A DNA stretch of 64,000 nt from Muribaculum intestinale (GTDB lineage: Bacteria > Bacteroidota > Bacteroidia > Bacteroidales > Muribaculaceae), in contig NZ_CP021421.1 in NCBI RefSeq assembly GCF_002201515.1, positions 62,001 through 126,000 on the forward strand, written 5' to 3'. The notes beneath the pieces were generated by a model. It was not told the origin of the DNA. It worked only from the letters and a program-made list of their open reading frames with translations, and ran no database searches. Positions 34,074 to 42,622 of this stretch are shown here, one piece after another. The translations under genes were made by a program, and so were the position numbers. The first letter of the stretch is position 1; each line of letters begins with the position of its first letter.

Positions 34074-34697
34074 ATGGAAAATGTTGATAAAATATGCCCT
34101 ATTTGCAGAAAACATTCCATAACTCTACCAAACGGAGTATGCCCTGTCTGCTATGATAAAGTGAAAACACAAGCAGATTGGAATACTACCGAATGGGGTA
34201 AAATAGAAAATCATGGAATTGATGCAATTATAGTGTTGGCAAAGTATATCTTAGATGAAATAGAAGATGACGACCAACATCAATGGCATCAACGTCGAAT
34301 ATGTTTTATGCAAGATATGGTAGAGCATTTGGATAAACAATATTTTCCTAATGCTACTATCCAACAGATAAATGACTTTGCACACTCGGCTGTTGATTTT
34401 TGGAAAGGAAAAATAACCAGTCAAGAAGCAACAGAGCAACTTCAATCCATGCGTAAGGTTCTGCAAAAGGATATTATGAAATTATCTGATTGGGAACCGA
34501 AAGATTTTCTGCTTTGGATGATGATGCCGAAAGATGATTTTGATTGGATGTGGGACCAGTGGTTTGAGTGCATTCATGCTTGTATTCCCGACAAGTGTAA
34601 CGATGAGTTGTGGATAAGAATGTTTCATAAACATTTTCCAAATGAAATCAAAGCATGGGTAGATAATAACAATAACGATGCAACTAACAAAGCGTGA
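34074..34697 (+). CDS. cassette: zinc-ribbon helical protein
   Basis: 207 residues. The N-terminus carries a CPIC-x11-CPVC zinc ribbon (Cys 8, 11, 23, 26). The remainder is helical and rich in Trp, Met, Asp (DWEPKDFLLWMMMPKDDFDW). No family recognised. The last residues are encoded within junction 7. It may be an immunity-type protein by context only. Confidence 0.6.
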   Translation: MENVDKICPICRKHSITLPNGVCPVCYDKVKTQADWNTTEWGKIENHGIDAIIVLAKYILDEIEDDDQHQWHQRRICFMQDMVEHLDKQYFPNATIQQINDFAHSAVDFWKGKITSQEATEQLQSMRKVLQKDIMKLSDWEPKDFLLWMMMPKDDFDWMWDQWFECIHACIPDKCNDELWIRMFHKHFPNEIKAWVDNNNNDATNKA

Positions 34698-34730
34698 TAA
34701 CGCTTCACAGCGTTCCCCGCTAAACATTAG
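34684..34730 (+). repeat. attC-like junction 7
   Basis: 47 bp, CTAACAA to ACATTAG. Stem AGCG/CGCT and ACGC/GCGT; the upstream gene stops inside it. Confidence 0.85.
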
Positions 34731-34748
34731 ATGTAATATGCAAGTGAT

Positions 34749-35357
34749 ATGAAAGCAATATTCAACCATTTCAATAGTCTTGGCGGACTATACAATGTAA
34801 GCCAAGAGAACTTATTAGATACTCGGATATTTAATGACGAGATTAAATTAATCGAAGAGTATCTGAAAAGAGATATTCCCAAACTCTTGTGGAATATCCT
34901 AAAAAAGTATCAGGGACATGGCTTTAATGATGAAGTTGGTTTTAATGTAACGACAAACATTCCTATACTGGGAAATTCCACATTCTTAGAGTTTGGTCAA
35001 TTCCTCTCTTTATGTCAAGAAGCATCCTTATATCTACTGGATATATTAGAGAATAATTCGGATATTTTCGGACACGATTTCTTGCCGTTTGCGGAAGCTA
35101 CTCCGGGTGATTACATTGCATTAAATATCAGTGAACAATCTGTGTATTTCATTTCACATGATTTTTCTGATAATGAACAATCACAGATTAAGATTGCAAA
35201 TTCATTAAAAGACTATTTCCTACACCTATGTAAGCATACAGAAGAAAACAGGATATTAGAAAAAACACCAAGAATTACATCGGTTGAATATTCCAATGAC
35301 TTGTTATCACTTATGCAAAAATGGAAAAACAAAGAAACATCTAACAAGGAAAGATAA
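34749..35357 (+). CDS. cassette: SUKH (SMI1/KNR4-like) immunity-type protein
   Basis: 202 residues. An N-terminal helix pair (DEIKLIEEYLKRDIPKLLWN) precedes the sheet core, with the family-like segment FLPFAEATPGDYIALNISEQ followed by VYFISHD, then a helical tail. This pattern matches SUKH-superfamily proteins that serve as immunity proteins to nuclease and other toxins in bacteria. The C-terminal residues SNKER come from junction 8. Confidence 0.72.
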   Translation: MKAIFNHFNSLGGLYNVSQENLLDTRIFNDEIKLIEEYLKRDIPKLLWNILKKYQGHGFNDEVGFNVTTNIPILGNSTFLEFGQFLSLCQEASLYLLDILENNSDIFGHDFLPFAEATPGDYIALNISEQSVYFISHDFSDNEQSQIKIANSLKDYFLHLCKHTEENRILEKTPRITSVEYSNDLLSLMQKWKNKETSNKER

Positions 35358-35389
35358 CCCCTGAACGGTGTTCCTTTCCAAGCCATTAG
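35341..35389 (+). repeat. attC-like junction 8
   Basis: 49 bp, CTAACAA to CCATTAG. Stem GGAAAG/CTTTCC and ACC/GGT, loop CCTGAAC. Confidence 0.87.
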
Positions 35390-35416
35390 CATTAACGTGC
35401 AACTTAAAAAGTAAGT

Positions 35417-36052
35417 ATGAAGATAGTAAATAGGACATTACTTTTTCTTGCAACGCTTTTTTGTAGTTTGGATAGCGTGAAAGCAAGCACATTGCTGCAA
35501 GATACTATACGGGATGCAACCTACCAGCTTTATCCGTTAGGGGTTGCTTGCCGCAACAATGATATGGAAACCATTAAACAGTTGCTGGCAGCAAAAGATG
35601 AACCTATGGCAATGGGTAACGATTGTTACGAGTTTGATATACTCTATACGGCAATCTACTTTGACAAAGAAGATGTACTAAAATATGCCCTTACCAGATA
35701 CAAGGACATAAACGATAGAGTATATAGCGATGAGTATGGACTTACGCTCCTGACATACGCCTGCAGATTGTCTAACGTAAAGTTAGCCCATATCTTGCTG
35801 GAGCATGGCATTAACGTAAATGGTTGCCAAAGTCCATGCGACACCTATAGAGTATATCCGATTATGGAAGCCATTGCCAATAATAACATAGAACTGGTGA
35901 AGTTGCTTTTAGAATATCATGCAGACCTTGATATAAAAGATAGTAACGGCAGCACCCCTCTTGCTTTGGCTAAGGAGACAGGTGCAAAAGAGATTGAAAA
36001 TTTACTTTTGCAATGGATGAAACAAAAAAATAATGCTAACAACGCAGGATAA
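35417..36052 (+). CDS. cassette: secreted ankyrin-repeat protein
   Basis: 211 residues with a signal peptide (LLFLATLFCSLDSVKAS). It contains about four ankyrin repeats: PLGVACRNNDMETIKQLLAA, GLTLLTYACRLSNVKLAHIL, YPIMEAIANNNIELVKLLLE and GSTPLALAKETGAKEIENLL. Export to the periplasm is predicted. Ankyrin proteins are found among immunity genes for secreted toxins. Its last five residues are encoded by junction 9. Confidence 0.78.
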   Translation: MKIVNRTLLFLATLFCSLDSVKASTLLQDTIRDATYQLYPLGVACRNNDMETIKQLLAAKDEPMAMGNDCYEFDILYTAIYFDKEDVLKYALTRYKDINDRVYSDEYGLTLLTYACRLSNVKLAHILLEHGINVNGCQSPCDTYRVYPIMEAIANNNIELVKLLLEYHADLDIKDSNGSTPLALAKETGAKEIENLLLQWMKQKNNANNAG

Positions 36053-36082
36053 CGGACAAGCCGTTCCCTGCTGAACCATTAG
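36036..36082 (+). repeat. attC-like junction 9
   Basis: 47 bp, CTAACAA to CCATTAG. Stem GCAGG/CCTGC and ACGG/CCGT, loop ACAAG. Confidence 0.9.
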
Positions 36083-36107
36083 CATCGAAGAATAAGAAAA
36101 ATATAAT

Positions 36108-36455
36108 ATGAAGATATTTAGTACAGCACCAGAAGGAAATGAGCTTGCAGAAGCTGTTGGAGTTGATTATATAAAATTCTCCATTTCAATGATGGATGAA
36201 TTTATTGATTGGATGAAAACAACCAAAGAGCCTTCTCAGCCAATATTGGCAATTATTGATATGCTGGTAATACTGGCAAAGAAATACCCCATTGATGCTA
36301 ATCTGTTAATTAAAAAAGAGAAAGTTCAAGAATGGAAAAATGTTTTTAACGATTGGTTTGAACGTTGTAGCAGTAGAATTCCTGCCAAGTTTAGAAATGG
36401 AATTAAAGCAAATGGTGATGAACTTTTTAAAGAATTAGAACAATATGGACATTAA
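36108..36455 (+). CDS. cassette: Imm51-linked partner protein, copy 2
   Basis: 115 residues, homologous to the protein at 32511. Termini are highly conserved (MKIFSTAPEGNE; KKEKVQEWKNVFNDWFERC) while the middle is diverged, consistent with an older duplication or independent acquisition. It overlaps the Imm51 gene by 11 bp exactly as in copy 1. Confidence 0.65.
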   Translation: MKIFSTAPEGNELAEAVGVDYIKFSISMMDEFIDWMKTTKEPSQPILAIIDMLVILAKKYPIDANLLIKKEKVQEWKNVFNDWFERCSSRIPAKFRNGIKANGDELFKELEQYGH

Positions 36456-36795
36456 TAATTTTGCAGCGGCTATTGAACCTTTCTTTTGGGTTGAACATGA
36501 ATCAACAATTTCGGTATGTCTGACTGTTGGCGAGTATAAAACGGAAATCTTTCAATCAAGAGAAGATGAAGGATTTGAAGGTAATGGCTACGACTGGGAG
36601 TCACTGGCTCGTGTCTTTATTGACGAACAAGCACCAGAGCTATCCGAAAGCATTGATTTCGATTCGGAAGGAAGTATGTTCTGTGCTTATTCAAGTGATA
36701 AAGAGGCTTTAAAAAAGTTCATCTTACAGTTTAAAGAAGCATGTGAAAATAAAAAATTAATAATGGACTTATTCTCCCATGCTGAATTGGATTAA
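36445..36795 (+). CDS. cassette: Imm51-family immunity protein, copy 2
   Basis: 116 residues, same family motifs as copy 1 (FFWVEHESTISVCLTVGEYK, REDEGFEGNGYDWESLARVF, LIMDLFSHAELD) with scattered substitutions. Two variants may cover related but different toxins. Confidence 0.82.
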   Translation: MDINNFAAAIEPFFWVEHESTISVCLTVGEYKTEIFQSREDEGFEGNGYDWESLARVFIDEQAPELSESIDFDSEGSMFCAYSSDKEALKKFILQFKEACENKKLIMDLFSHAELD

Positions 36796-36805
36796 AAGAA
36801 CGATG

Positions 36806-36855
36806 CTAACAAGCACCTGTGCCGCCTATAACGGCGGCAAGCTGCATCCCATTAG
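36806..36855 (+). repeat. attC-like junction 10
   Basis: 50 bp, CTAACAA to CCATTAG. Stem CCGCC/GGCGG around TATAAC; close relative of junction 5. Confidence 0.85.
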
Positions 36856-36882
36856 TAATAACTTGATAAACATAAACGAAGT

Positions 36883-37287
36883 ATGAATATAAATGAGATT
36901 ATTTCTAAAATCAACAATATGAATCTTCAATCCGAAGAAGATTTGCAAGAGGTAGAATCTGTTTTAACTGAAATGGATAATGCTTTAATCGAGCCTTTAT
37001 TTAGATTGCTTGAAAGGCATCCACATTTCAACTTTGGCAATCCCGGTCGTATAGTCCATTATTTGGAAAAACTTGATAATAATAATTATGCTCCTTTTTT
37101 ATATGCTTCTATTCGTAGAGTACCTACTGAATATAATATATGGATGCTTAACAGATTCTTAAACTCTCTTGACACTTCCGAAAAATCAGAAGGTATAGTG
37201 ATTTTAGAAGAAACATTGCAGAAAGATATTGATGAAGGACTTAGAGATTGGGTGAATGAATGTTTGGATGAACAGAAAGAGGAATGA
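36883..37287 (+). CDS. cassette: helical (HEAT-like) acidic protein
   Basis: 134 residues, acidic and helical throughout (EDLQEVESVLTEMDNALIEP, GRIVHYLEKLDNNNYAPFLY, WMLNRFLNSLD). The helix pairs resemble HEAT-like immunity proteins, but no family can be named with confidence. Confidence 0.6.
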   Translation: MNINEIISKINNMNLQSEEDLQEVESVLTEMDNALIEPLFRLLERHPHFNFGNPGRIVHYLEKLDNNNYAPFLYASIRRVPTEYNIWMLNRFLNSLDTSEKSEGIVILEETLQKDIDEGLRDWVNECLDEQKEE

Positions 37288-37294
37288 ATTATTA

Positions 37295-37342
37295 CTAACA
37301 AGCCAAGTTAGCTGCTAAACGCAGCTCCTTGTCAAGCCATTA
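37295..37342 (+). repeat. attC-like junction 11
   Basis: 48 bp, CTAACAA to CCATTA. Stem CAAG/CTTG and AGCTG/CAGCT. Differs from junction 2 by only a few bases. Confidence 0.88.
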
Positions 37343-37388
37343 TAAACAATGGCTGAAAATAGCTTAATTCGTTAAAATAGAGTTCATC

Positions 37389-37976
37389 ATGCTAATAGAA
37401 CAATTTTCATATTTCACTTTTAGTTGTTTTCAATGCTCGTTAGAGGACATTGTAAAAACTTTAAGTGCTGATTTCTTAGAGAATGGCAGTCGAAAGTTAT
37501 CGTTTAGACCATTCGTGTTTGATTTGTATGATAATAGTCCCTTAAAAGGTGGAGTGCATTTTGAGAAAGCATATTTCTTTGCACCTGCAACAAATAAAAA
37601 TATCAGCGTTATGTATTCCAACTACTCGGACGGTTGGAATACTTTGGTTCGTTGCTTATCTTCAAAATTACAATGCGATTGTTACAATTTTCAAATCACT
37701 AATATAGATAGCTCTGATAGCATGAACTCTTTTCAATTCATACAAAATGGAATAGTTGTTAGGACTGTATATGCTATGAAAGACCCTAAATGGATTTTTT
37801 ATGAAAATGGTATTGTCCAGTGGTTTGAAGATGAAAGCTATTATAAACGTAGGCTTATCAAAAATAGAGTGAATAAAGACATCCTACTATCGTATTGTAC
37901 AAAACTGGGATTTGCAATAACAGAAGCTAAGTTTTGGGAAAGTAAGGATGCTATTTTATTTGAACGAATACAATAA
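37389..37976 (+). CDS. cassette: hypothetical alpha/beta protein
   Basis: 195 residues with an alternating strand-helix pattern (NGSRKLSFRPFVFDLYD, KNISVMYSNYSDGWNTLVRC, WIFYENGIVQWFEDESYYKR). No signal peptide or membrane segment. Not recognised; immunity-type by context only. Confidence 0.55.
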   Translation: MLIEQFSYFTFSCFQCSLEDIVKTLSADFLENGSRKLSFRPFVFDLYDNSPLKGGVHFEKAYFFAPATNKNISVMYSNYSDGWNTLVRCLSSKLQCDCYNFQITNIDSSDSMNSFQFIQNGIVVRTVYAMKDPKWIFYENGIVQWFEDESYYKRRLIKNRVNKDILLSYCTKLGFAITEAKFWESKDAILFERIQ

Positions 37977-38003
37977 GCTATTTTTCAAATCCAAATTGAG
38001 TTT

Positions 38004-38053
38004 ATAACAAGGTCGAGTTAACAGCTAAACGCTGTTCCTCACCAAACCATTAG
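38004..38053 (+). repeat. attC-like junction 12
   Basis: 50 bp, ATAACAA to CCATTAG. Stem blocks GGT/ACC, GAG/CTC and AACAGC/GCTGTT with single unpaired bases between, loop TAAAC. Confidence 0.88.
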
Positions 38054-38585
38054 CTGTAATAGAAGCATGAAAAAGATTATTTTCTACATATCGGCAATTC
38101 TGTTTTGCTTGCCTATACAAGCACAACAGCGTTTCTTCGGTGTCATTCAGGATGCGGACGGATATGTAAATGTACGTGATACAAGTGGAACAGTGATAGG
38201 CAAATTATTGGATAATCATGTATTTGCCGATTGGGATGCACAAAAGAACCATAAAGAATGGCATAGCGTAGAATATGGAGCAGAAACGGGCATAACCAAG
38301 ACTTGCCCGAATGGAAATACCCATACAGGAGATATCCATAAAAGCCGCATCCGTTATTTGGCAGATTTGCCACAGTTGAAGAAACAGCCGCAAAGTACGG
38401 ATAAATGCCTTGTATATGCCAACGACACATTAACCGTAAAGATAGACTTCCAAAATTTTAATCCACAAAAACATGCCATTGTTTATGATTTGGAAGCAGG
38501 TTTTGTTCGGAGTATTGACGGTTGTTCTGACTTGACAGGCATAGATGACAATATTCCGCATGAAGAATACGCATCTGTCACCGTC

Positions 38586-39814
38586 CAGGGCTGGCGCATG
38601 AGATTTAACTCAAATTCAGTCAAAAATTCACCTGATTATGTGAAATAAACTTTCAGATATTGCATATATTGCTGAAAATGGATATATTAGAGGTATGCAA
38701 ATAGAAATTTTCAGCAAAGTAAAAGACCCGCGCGACTTGGGCAAGGTTAAACATGAGCTCGAGGATGTGCTCCGAATGGCACTCATCGGCGTGTTGTGTG
38801 ATTGTGAGGACTGTGACGACATATCGGATATGGTTACAGACCGAGAGGAAGAATTCAAGGCCGCCGGATTGCTGAAGCTTAGCAACGGCGTCCCGTGTGG
38901 TGACACGATACTTCGTGTTGTAGAGTCTGTCAATCCCGCTCAGCTCCGGGCAAGTCTTGATTGCTGCCGAGGCCACATAATCGAATCCCTGTGCGGCAAT
39001 CAGGTCATCATTGACGGTAAGAAACTGCGGGGTGAAAATCCCAGGAGTCCCGGATGCCACGGACTGTATATCCTCAATGCGTGGGTATCTGAAACAGAAA
39101 TCTGCGTTGCCGAAAAGCCGGTGGATGGCAAGACCAACGAACTTACGGTTCTGCCGTCCGTATTGTCCTCTTTATGGCTTACAGGGGCATTGGTTTCAGT
39201 CGACGCAATGGGGACCCACCGTAATATCGCAGAACAGATCATGCTCCAGGGCGGCGACTATCTGATGGCGCTTAAAGACAATCAGCCGATACTCAAGAGC
39301 TTGACGGAAAGTATCTTTAGTAGGACTACTCCATTATCGGTATACACAACCGAGGAAAAGGGGCACGGAAGAGTTGAGAAGAGAACCTGTTCAATTATGG
39401 ATACGACACTTTTGGAACAGGAGGGAATGTACGAGAAGTGGCCCGGTCTTAAACGTATCATAAAGATGGAGCGTGAGCGTACTGAGAACGGTGCCCGCTC
39501 GCGTGAAACAATCTACTATCTCAGCAGCGTGGAGAAAGATGAGGCTTCTTACTATGCGATGCGTATTCGTGCGCACTGGGGTATCGAGAACAAACTGCAC
39601 TGGCATCTCGACGTGACGTTTCGGGAAGATATGTGCCGCGTACGCGCCAAGAATGGCGCTGTCAATTTTTCAGCGATGCGCAAGTATGCATTGGAAATGC
39701 TTAAAAAGCAGAACGATAAACTCAGCCTTAAACGAAGACGCAAAAAATGTATGTGGAGCACTGAATATCTGTACAAAGTCTTTAAGGATAGTTAAATCTC
39801 ATGCGCCAGCCCTG
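38586..39814 (+). mobile_element. ISAs1-family insertion sequence
   Basis: 1229 bp with perfect 24-bp terminal inverted repeats beginning CAGGGCTGGCGCATGAGATT, flanked by direct repeats GTCACCGTC (38577-38585 and 39815-39823). It contains one transposase gene in the + orientation. It is clearly more GC-rich than the surrounding cassettes. Confidence 0.93.
38695..39795 (+). CDS. ISAs1-family DDE transposase
   Basis: 366 residues. An N-terminal DDE-associated domain (VKDPRDLGKVKHELEDVL) precedes the catalytic core: first aspartate in VIIDGKKLRGE, second in VSVDAMGTHRNIAEQI, glutamate in HWGIENKLHWHLDVTF followed by REDMCRVR. Full length and apparently intact. Confidence 0.92.
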   Translation: MQIEIFSKVKDPRDLGKVKHELEDVLRMALIGVLCDCEDCDDISDMVTDREEEFKAAGLLKLSNGVPCGDTILRVVESVNPAQLRASLDCCRGHIIESLCGNQVIIDGKKLRGENPRSPGCHGLYILNAWVSETEICVAEKPVDGKTNELTVLPSVLSSLWLTGALVSVDAMGTHRNIAEQIMLQGGDYLMALKDNQPILKSLTESIFSRTTPLSVYTTEEKGHGRVEKRTCSIMDTTLLEQEGMYEKWPGLKRIIKMERERTENGARSRETIYYLSSVEKDEASYYAMRIRAHWGIENKLHWHLDVTFREDMCRVRAKNGAVNFSAMRKYALEMLKKQNDKLSLKRRRKKCMWSTEYLYKVFKDS

Positions 39815-40041
39815 GTCACCGTCAAGCACCCTGCCGGAATATTGGAATTTCCAACAGCATATATAGCACATCTATACGAACCGAGCCGAAACAATGTTGT
39901 CGTGGCATTGGGTAAAGGAAACTCACTGTTCATCAGCACGCAGAACAGTGACGGTGCAGGCGGATATTATGCCGTATGGACAGTAGAAAATTATCTTGTT
40001 AAAAGTCTGTTTGTGTTACATGACTTTTGACTAAAATACAG

Positions 40042-40086
40042 CTAACAACGCAGGATAACGGACGAGCCGTTCCCTGCTAAACATTA
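40042..40086 (+). repeat. attC-like junction 13
   Basis: 45 bp, CTAACAA to ACATTA. Stem GCAGG/CCTGC and ACGG/CCGT, loop ACGAG as in junction 6. Confidence 0.9.
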
Positions 40087-40107
40087 ACATCAATAACACT
40101 AATAAGT

Positions 40108-40500
40108 ATGAGAACGAAAATTTATTTAAGAACGCTGCTGATAGCCTTTGTTACCATATTGGGGCTGACAGCTTGCATGAATGAAGATGAGCCAAAGGAC
40201 ATCACAAAAGAAGTAACGATGTATGTTTCTTCTGAAACTGGAATTATGTATGATTTATTTGATTCGGAAGGAGAATTTCCGATAGAATGTATGCTCGTCA
40301 AGGAGCAGGGAGAGGATGAATATCGTCCTTTGGCATTCTGCGGTATTCAGGGCTTCGAATATGAGAAAGGCTATGAATACGATTTGCGTGTCAATAAGAC
40401 AACTTTGGCAAATCCACCAGCAGACGGTAGCATATACAAATATCAGCTTGTTCGGGTCGTAGAGAAAAGACAGGTCGGTAACCCAAACGAAGCTGAATAA
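40108..40500 (+). CDS. cassette: DUF4377-like lipoprotein
   Basis: 130 residues with a lipoprotein signal (LGLTAC lipobox at about residues 18-23). The mature part has the DUF4377/HslJ-like pattern GIQGFEYEKGYEYDLRV followed by NPPADGSIYKYQLVRVV. Function unknown; such small envelope lipoproteins are frequent in Bacteroidales and would be a novel type of cargo for defence. Confidence 0.7.
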   Translation: MRTKIYLRTLLIAFVTILGLTACMNEDEPKDITKEVTMYVSSETGIMYDLFDSEGEFPIECMLVKEQGEDEYRPLAFCGIQGFEYEKGYEYDLRVNKTTLANPPADGSIYKYQLVRVVEKRQVGNPNEAE

Positions 40501-40516
40501 TGCGTACAATATGATG

Positions 40517-40561
40517 TTAACGAAGCAGGGTAACGGCAAGCCGTTCCCTGCTATCCCATTA
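40517..40561 (+). repeat. attC-like junction 14
   Basis: 45 bp, TTAACGA to CCATTA. Stem AGCAGG/CCTGCT and ACGG/CCGT, loop CAAG. Confidence 0.87.
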
Positions 40562-40570
40562 TAAAACAAT

Positions 40571-41164
40571 ATGTATATCAAAGAACTATCGAAAGGAATA
40601 AAAATAAAAGGTTTTAAAAAGAATAGCTTAACTTGGTTATGCCAATGTGATCCTTTTGTTTATATGTTCAGAATTGAACCAGGCAAATATTGTGATAAAA
40701 ATTGGCAATATTATACTTTGGAGATAGGAATCTATTCTTCAGATGTTTTTGCTTTGTGTTGGGGTAAAGTGCCAAAGGGTAAAAGTGTAAAAAATACAGA
40801 TTGTTGTTTGAGAGGTAGCATTTCTGATTTCTTTCAAGAAAATGGCGACATTGAATTTTATGAAGATGTAGATGTAAAGGAATTACAAGAAAGAATAAAT
40901 TTCTTAATTGAAAAAGATATTATTCCTTTCTTTAATAAAATAAAATCATTTGAAAAGCTATATAGAATAATGCTTTTCTACGAAGAAAAGGCTATTCAAC
41001 AAGAATTGCATCAAATATATATTGCTTGTATTGAATATATAATGAATAAAAAAAATGATGCTTTAATACGATTAGAGAAAATCAATAATCAAGTATGGAA
41101 GAAGAAGGCACAAGAAGTAATAATGAGAATGACTAACAAACAACTAAGTGCTGAAAACAATTAG
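40571..41164 (+). CDS. cassette: DUF4304-like immunity-type protein
   Basis: 197 residues. The start KIKGFKKNSLTWLCQCDPFV and YYTLEIGIYSSDVF match the DUF4304 pattern of strands, followed by a long helical tail (ELQERINFLIEKDIIPFFNK). DUF4304 genes are common in toxin-immunity neighbourhoods. The last residues (TNKQLSAENN) are read from junction 15. Confidence 0.68.
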   Translation: MYIKELSKGIKIKGFKKNSLTWLCQCDPFVYMFRIEPGKYCDKNWQYYTLEIGIYSSDVFALCWGKVPKGKSVKNTDCCLRGSISDFFQENGDIEFYEDVDVKELQERINFLIEKDIIPFFNKIKSFEKLYRIMLFYEEKAIQQELHQIYIACIEYIMNKKNDALIRLEKINNQVWKKKAQEVIMRMTNKQLSAENN

Positions 41165-41178
41165 TTGCAACCCATTAG
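41133..41178 (+). repeat. attC-like junction 15
   Basis: 46 bp, CTAACAA to CCATTAG. Stem CAACTAA/TTAGTTG, loop GTGCTGAAAACAA; simpler fold than the others and overlapped by the upstream gene. Confidence 0.8.
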
Positions 41179-41190
41179 ATACAATTAGAA

Positions 41191-41655
41191 ATGATTATAC
41201 CTACTGCAATAAAGGAAATACTTGTTCATAACCATTGGGACGAATTTAATTTTCAAATGATGCAGGATTCTTACATAGACAAGTTAAGACAATCCTACTC
41301 TAAGTTTGATTATCCCTTGAATGAAAGTATTATAAGCAAGATTGCTCTATTCTATAACATGAAATTAGAACTGAACCAATCTGATATTCTTTATTTTGAT
41401 GTCAAGAAAATAAAGAAATACCGCCCGGAAGCTATGCAAAAAGTGGCTTTGAAGTTAGGGGTCAATAAGGTTATCTATTTAGCAGACATTCATCCCGGCT
41501 ATTTGATTGTGTGGTTAGATGAACAAGAACAAGTGTGGGCTGATTACGACAATCTTGTTTATTATTATGGCAGTGATATATTCAGTGGTATTCAAAATAT
41601 TGTATCGGGCAATATTCTTGAAACTATAAAATCAGTATCTAACGACGAAAGATAG
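41191..41655 (+). CDS. cassette: SUKH-3-like immunity-type protein
   Basis: 154 residues. The segment VIYLADIHPGYLIVWLDEQE followed by VWADYDNLVYYYGSDIFSGI resembles the core of SUKH-3 proteins, in which an 'x..YGS.I..gI..ll' motif ends the domain. The N-terminal helices fit as well. The C-terminal SNDER is encoded in junction 16. Confidence 0.6.
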   Translation: MIIPTAIKEILVHNHWDEFNFQMMQDSYIDKLRQSYSKFDYPLNESIISKIALFYNMKLELNQSDILYFDVKKIKKYRPEAMQKVALKLGVNKVIYLADIHPGYLIVWLDEQEQVWADYDNLVYYYGSDIFSGIQNIVSGNILETIKSVSNDER

Positions 41656-41684
41656 CATCTGACGATGCTCCTTTCTAACCATTA
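41639..41684 (+). repeat. attC-like junction 16
   Basis: 46 bp, CTAACGA to CCATTA. Stem GAAAG/CTTTC and AGCATC/GATGCT, loop TGAC. Confidence 0.88.
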
Positions 41685-41706
41685 TCATCAATTTGAAATT
41701 GACATT

Positions 41707-42084
41707 ATGAACTGGTATATTTATTGGTATTTTACAATTAGGTATTTCTTCTGGGGATTACTTGGATATGGTAGAGCTGGAAATAACATTGGCTTTTTGT
41801 TTTTCCATCTCCCATTTATTGCATTGATAATGGCACTGATAGCACCAATCCATTTTGTTCATGAAGCCAAATACGTTGCTTTCCTATCTGTTTCCATCTT
41901 ATTTATGCTTATAAATGAAATCGTATTTTGGGATGATACAAAAAGATACCGAAGATGGGACAACCATTACAGGAACAATAACACCAACAGGAAGAATTGT
42001 TTTTTTGTTGCTATCTCTATAATAGGCATAGTAAGTTGGCTTTTTCTCCCGCTTCTACTTAAAGACTATTATACCAATAGGTAA
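41707..42084 (+). CDS. cassette: small membrane protein
   Basis: 125 residues from the ATG at 41707; the open frame extends back into junction 16, but starting there would place the junction in the protein. Hydrophobic helices near the N-terminus (YIYWYFTIRYFFWGLLGYG), LPFIALIMALIAPI, VAFLSVSILFMLINEIVF and a C-terminal VAISIIGIVSWLFLPLLL. No known family. Confidence 0.6.
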   Translation: MNWYIYWYFTIRYFFWGLLGYGRAGNNIGFLFFHLPFIALIMALIAPIHFVHEAKYVAFLSVSILFMLINEIVFWDDTKRYRRWDNHYRNNNTNRKNCFFVAISIIGIVSWLFLPLLLKDYYTNR

Positions 42085-42093
42085 ATTGAGTTT

Positions 42094-42140
42094 ATAACAA
42101 AGCGTGATAACGCCTACCAGCATTCCACGCTATCCCATTA
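42094..42140 (+). repeat. attC-like junction 17
   Basis: 47 bp, ATAACAA to CCATTA. Stem AGCGTG/CACGCT with a short inner stem, related to junction 7. Confidence 0.85.
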
Positions 42141-42154
42141 CTAACAATAGTGAG

Positions 42155-42622
42155 ATGAATAAAACAGTTCAATCCATAGTATTATTGACAGCTTTCAGTG
42201 CTTTGCTGATAGCCATTACATTATTTTGTGGTGGCTTAGGCTTTGGTCGTCTGTTCGGTATATATGGCATTATGGAATATTGTCTTTTGGGTATGCTTGT
42301 AATCATAGATATACTGGTAATCTACAAGGTCTATAAACTATATGCAATGCAACCTAAAACCATAATGTTATTGTTGGGCTTGGAATGTTGCTCTATCTTT
42401 TTGTGGCTTGCCTTTATCAGTATAGACCAAAGTCTATTGGATTGGCAAATTACAAACTTCATATTGCAAGCTGTCAGTTTAGACGGCTTCATAGGAGATG
42501 AACGGGGATTGAATATGCTTGCAGTCTTGTGCGGCATTGTTTATCCCCTTATTGGGATTGGGTGTTTATTCACCGGATTGGGATTTGTAAATAAGTTAGT
42601 AACAACGAAAGATAGCATCTGA
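42155..42622 (+). CDS. cassette: four-helix membrane protein
   Basis: 155 residues from the ATG at 42155 (the frame is open from 42104 through junction 17). Helices: SIVLLTAFSALLIAITLFCG, YCLLGMLVIIDILVIYKVY, TIMLLLGLECCSIFLWLAFI and MLAVLCGIVYPLIGIGCLF. No family assigned. The C-terminal TTKDSI is encoded within junction 18. Confidence 0.6.
   Translation: MNKTVQSIVLLTAFSALLIAITLFCGGLGFGRLFGIYGIMEYCLLGMLVIIDILVIYKVYKLYAMQPKTIMLLLGLECCSIFLWLAFISIDQSLLDWQITNFILQAVSLDGFIGDERGLNMLAVLCGIVYPLIGIGCLFTGLGFVNKLVTTKDSI

Larger units (their letters stand above)
38067..40030 (+). pseudogene. cassette: SH3-like secreted protein, copy split by ISAs1 element
   Basis: The 5' part (38067-38585) and 3' part (39824-40030) together reproduce the intact protein at 33268-33993 with only a few substitutions. 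The break falls in frame after codon 173 and lies between 9-bp target duplications. Deleting the IS and one repeat restores the full 241-residue frame. The insertion is therefore younger than the cassette duplication. Confidence 0.9.
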
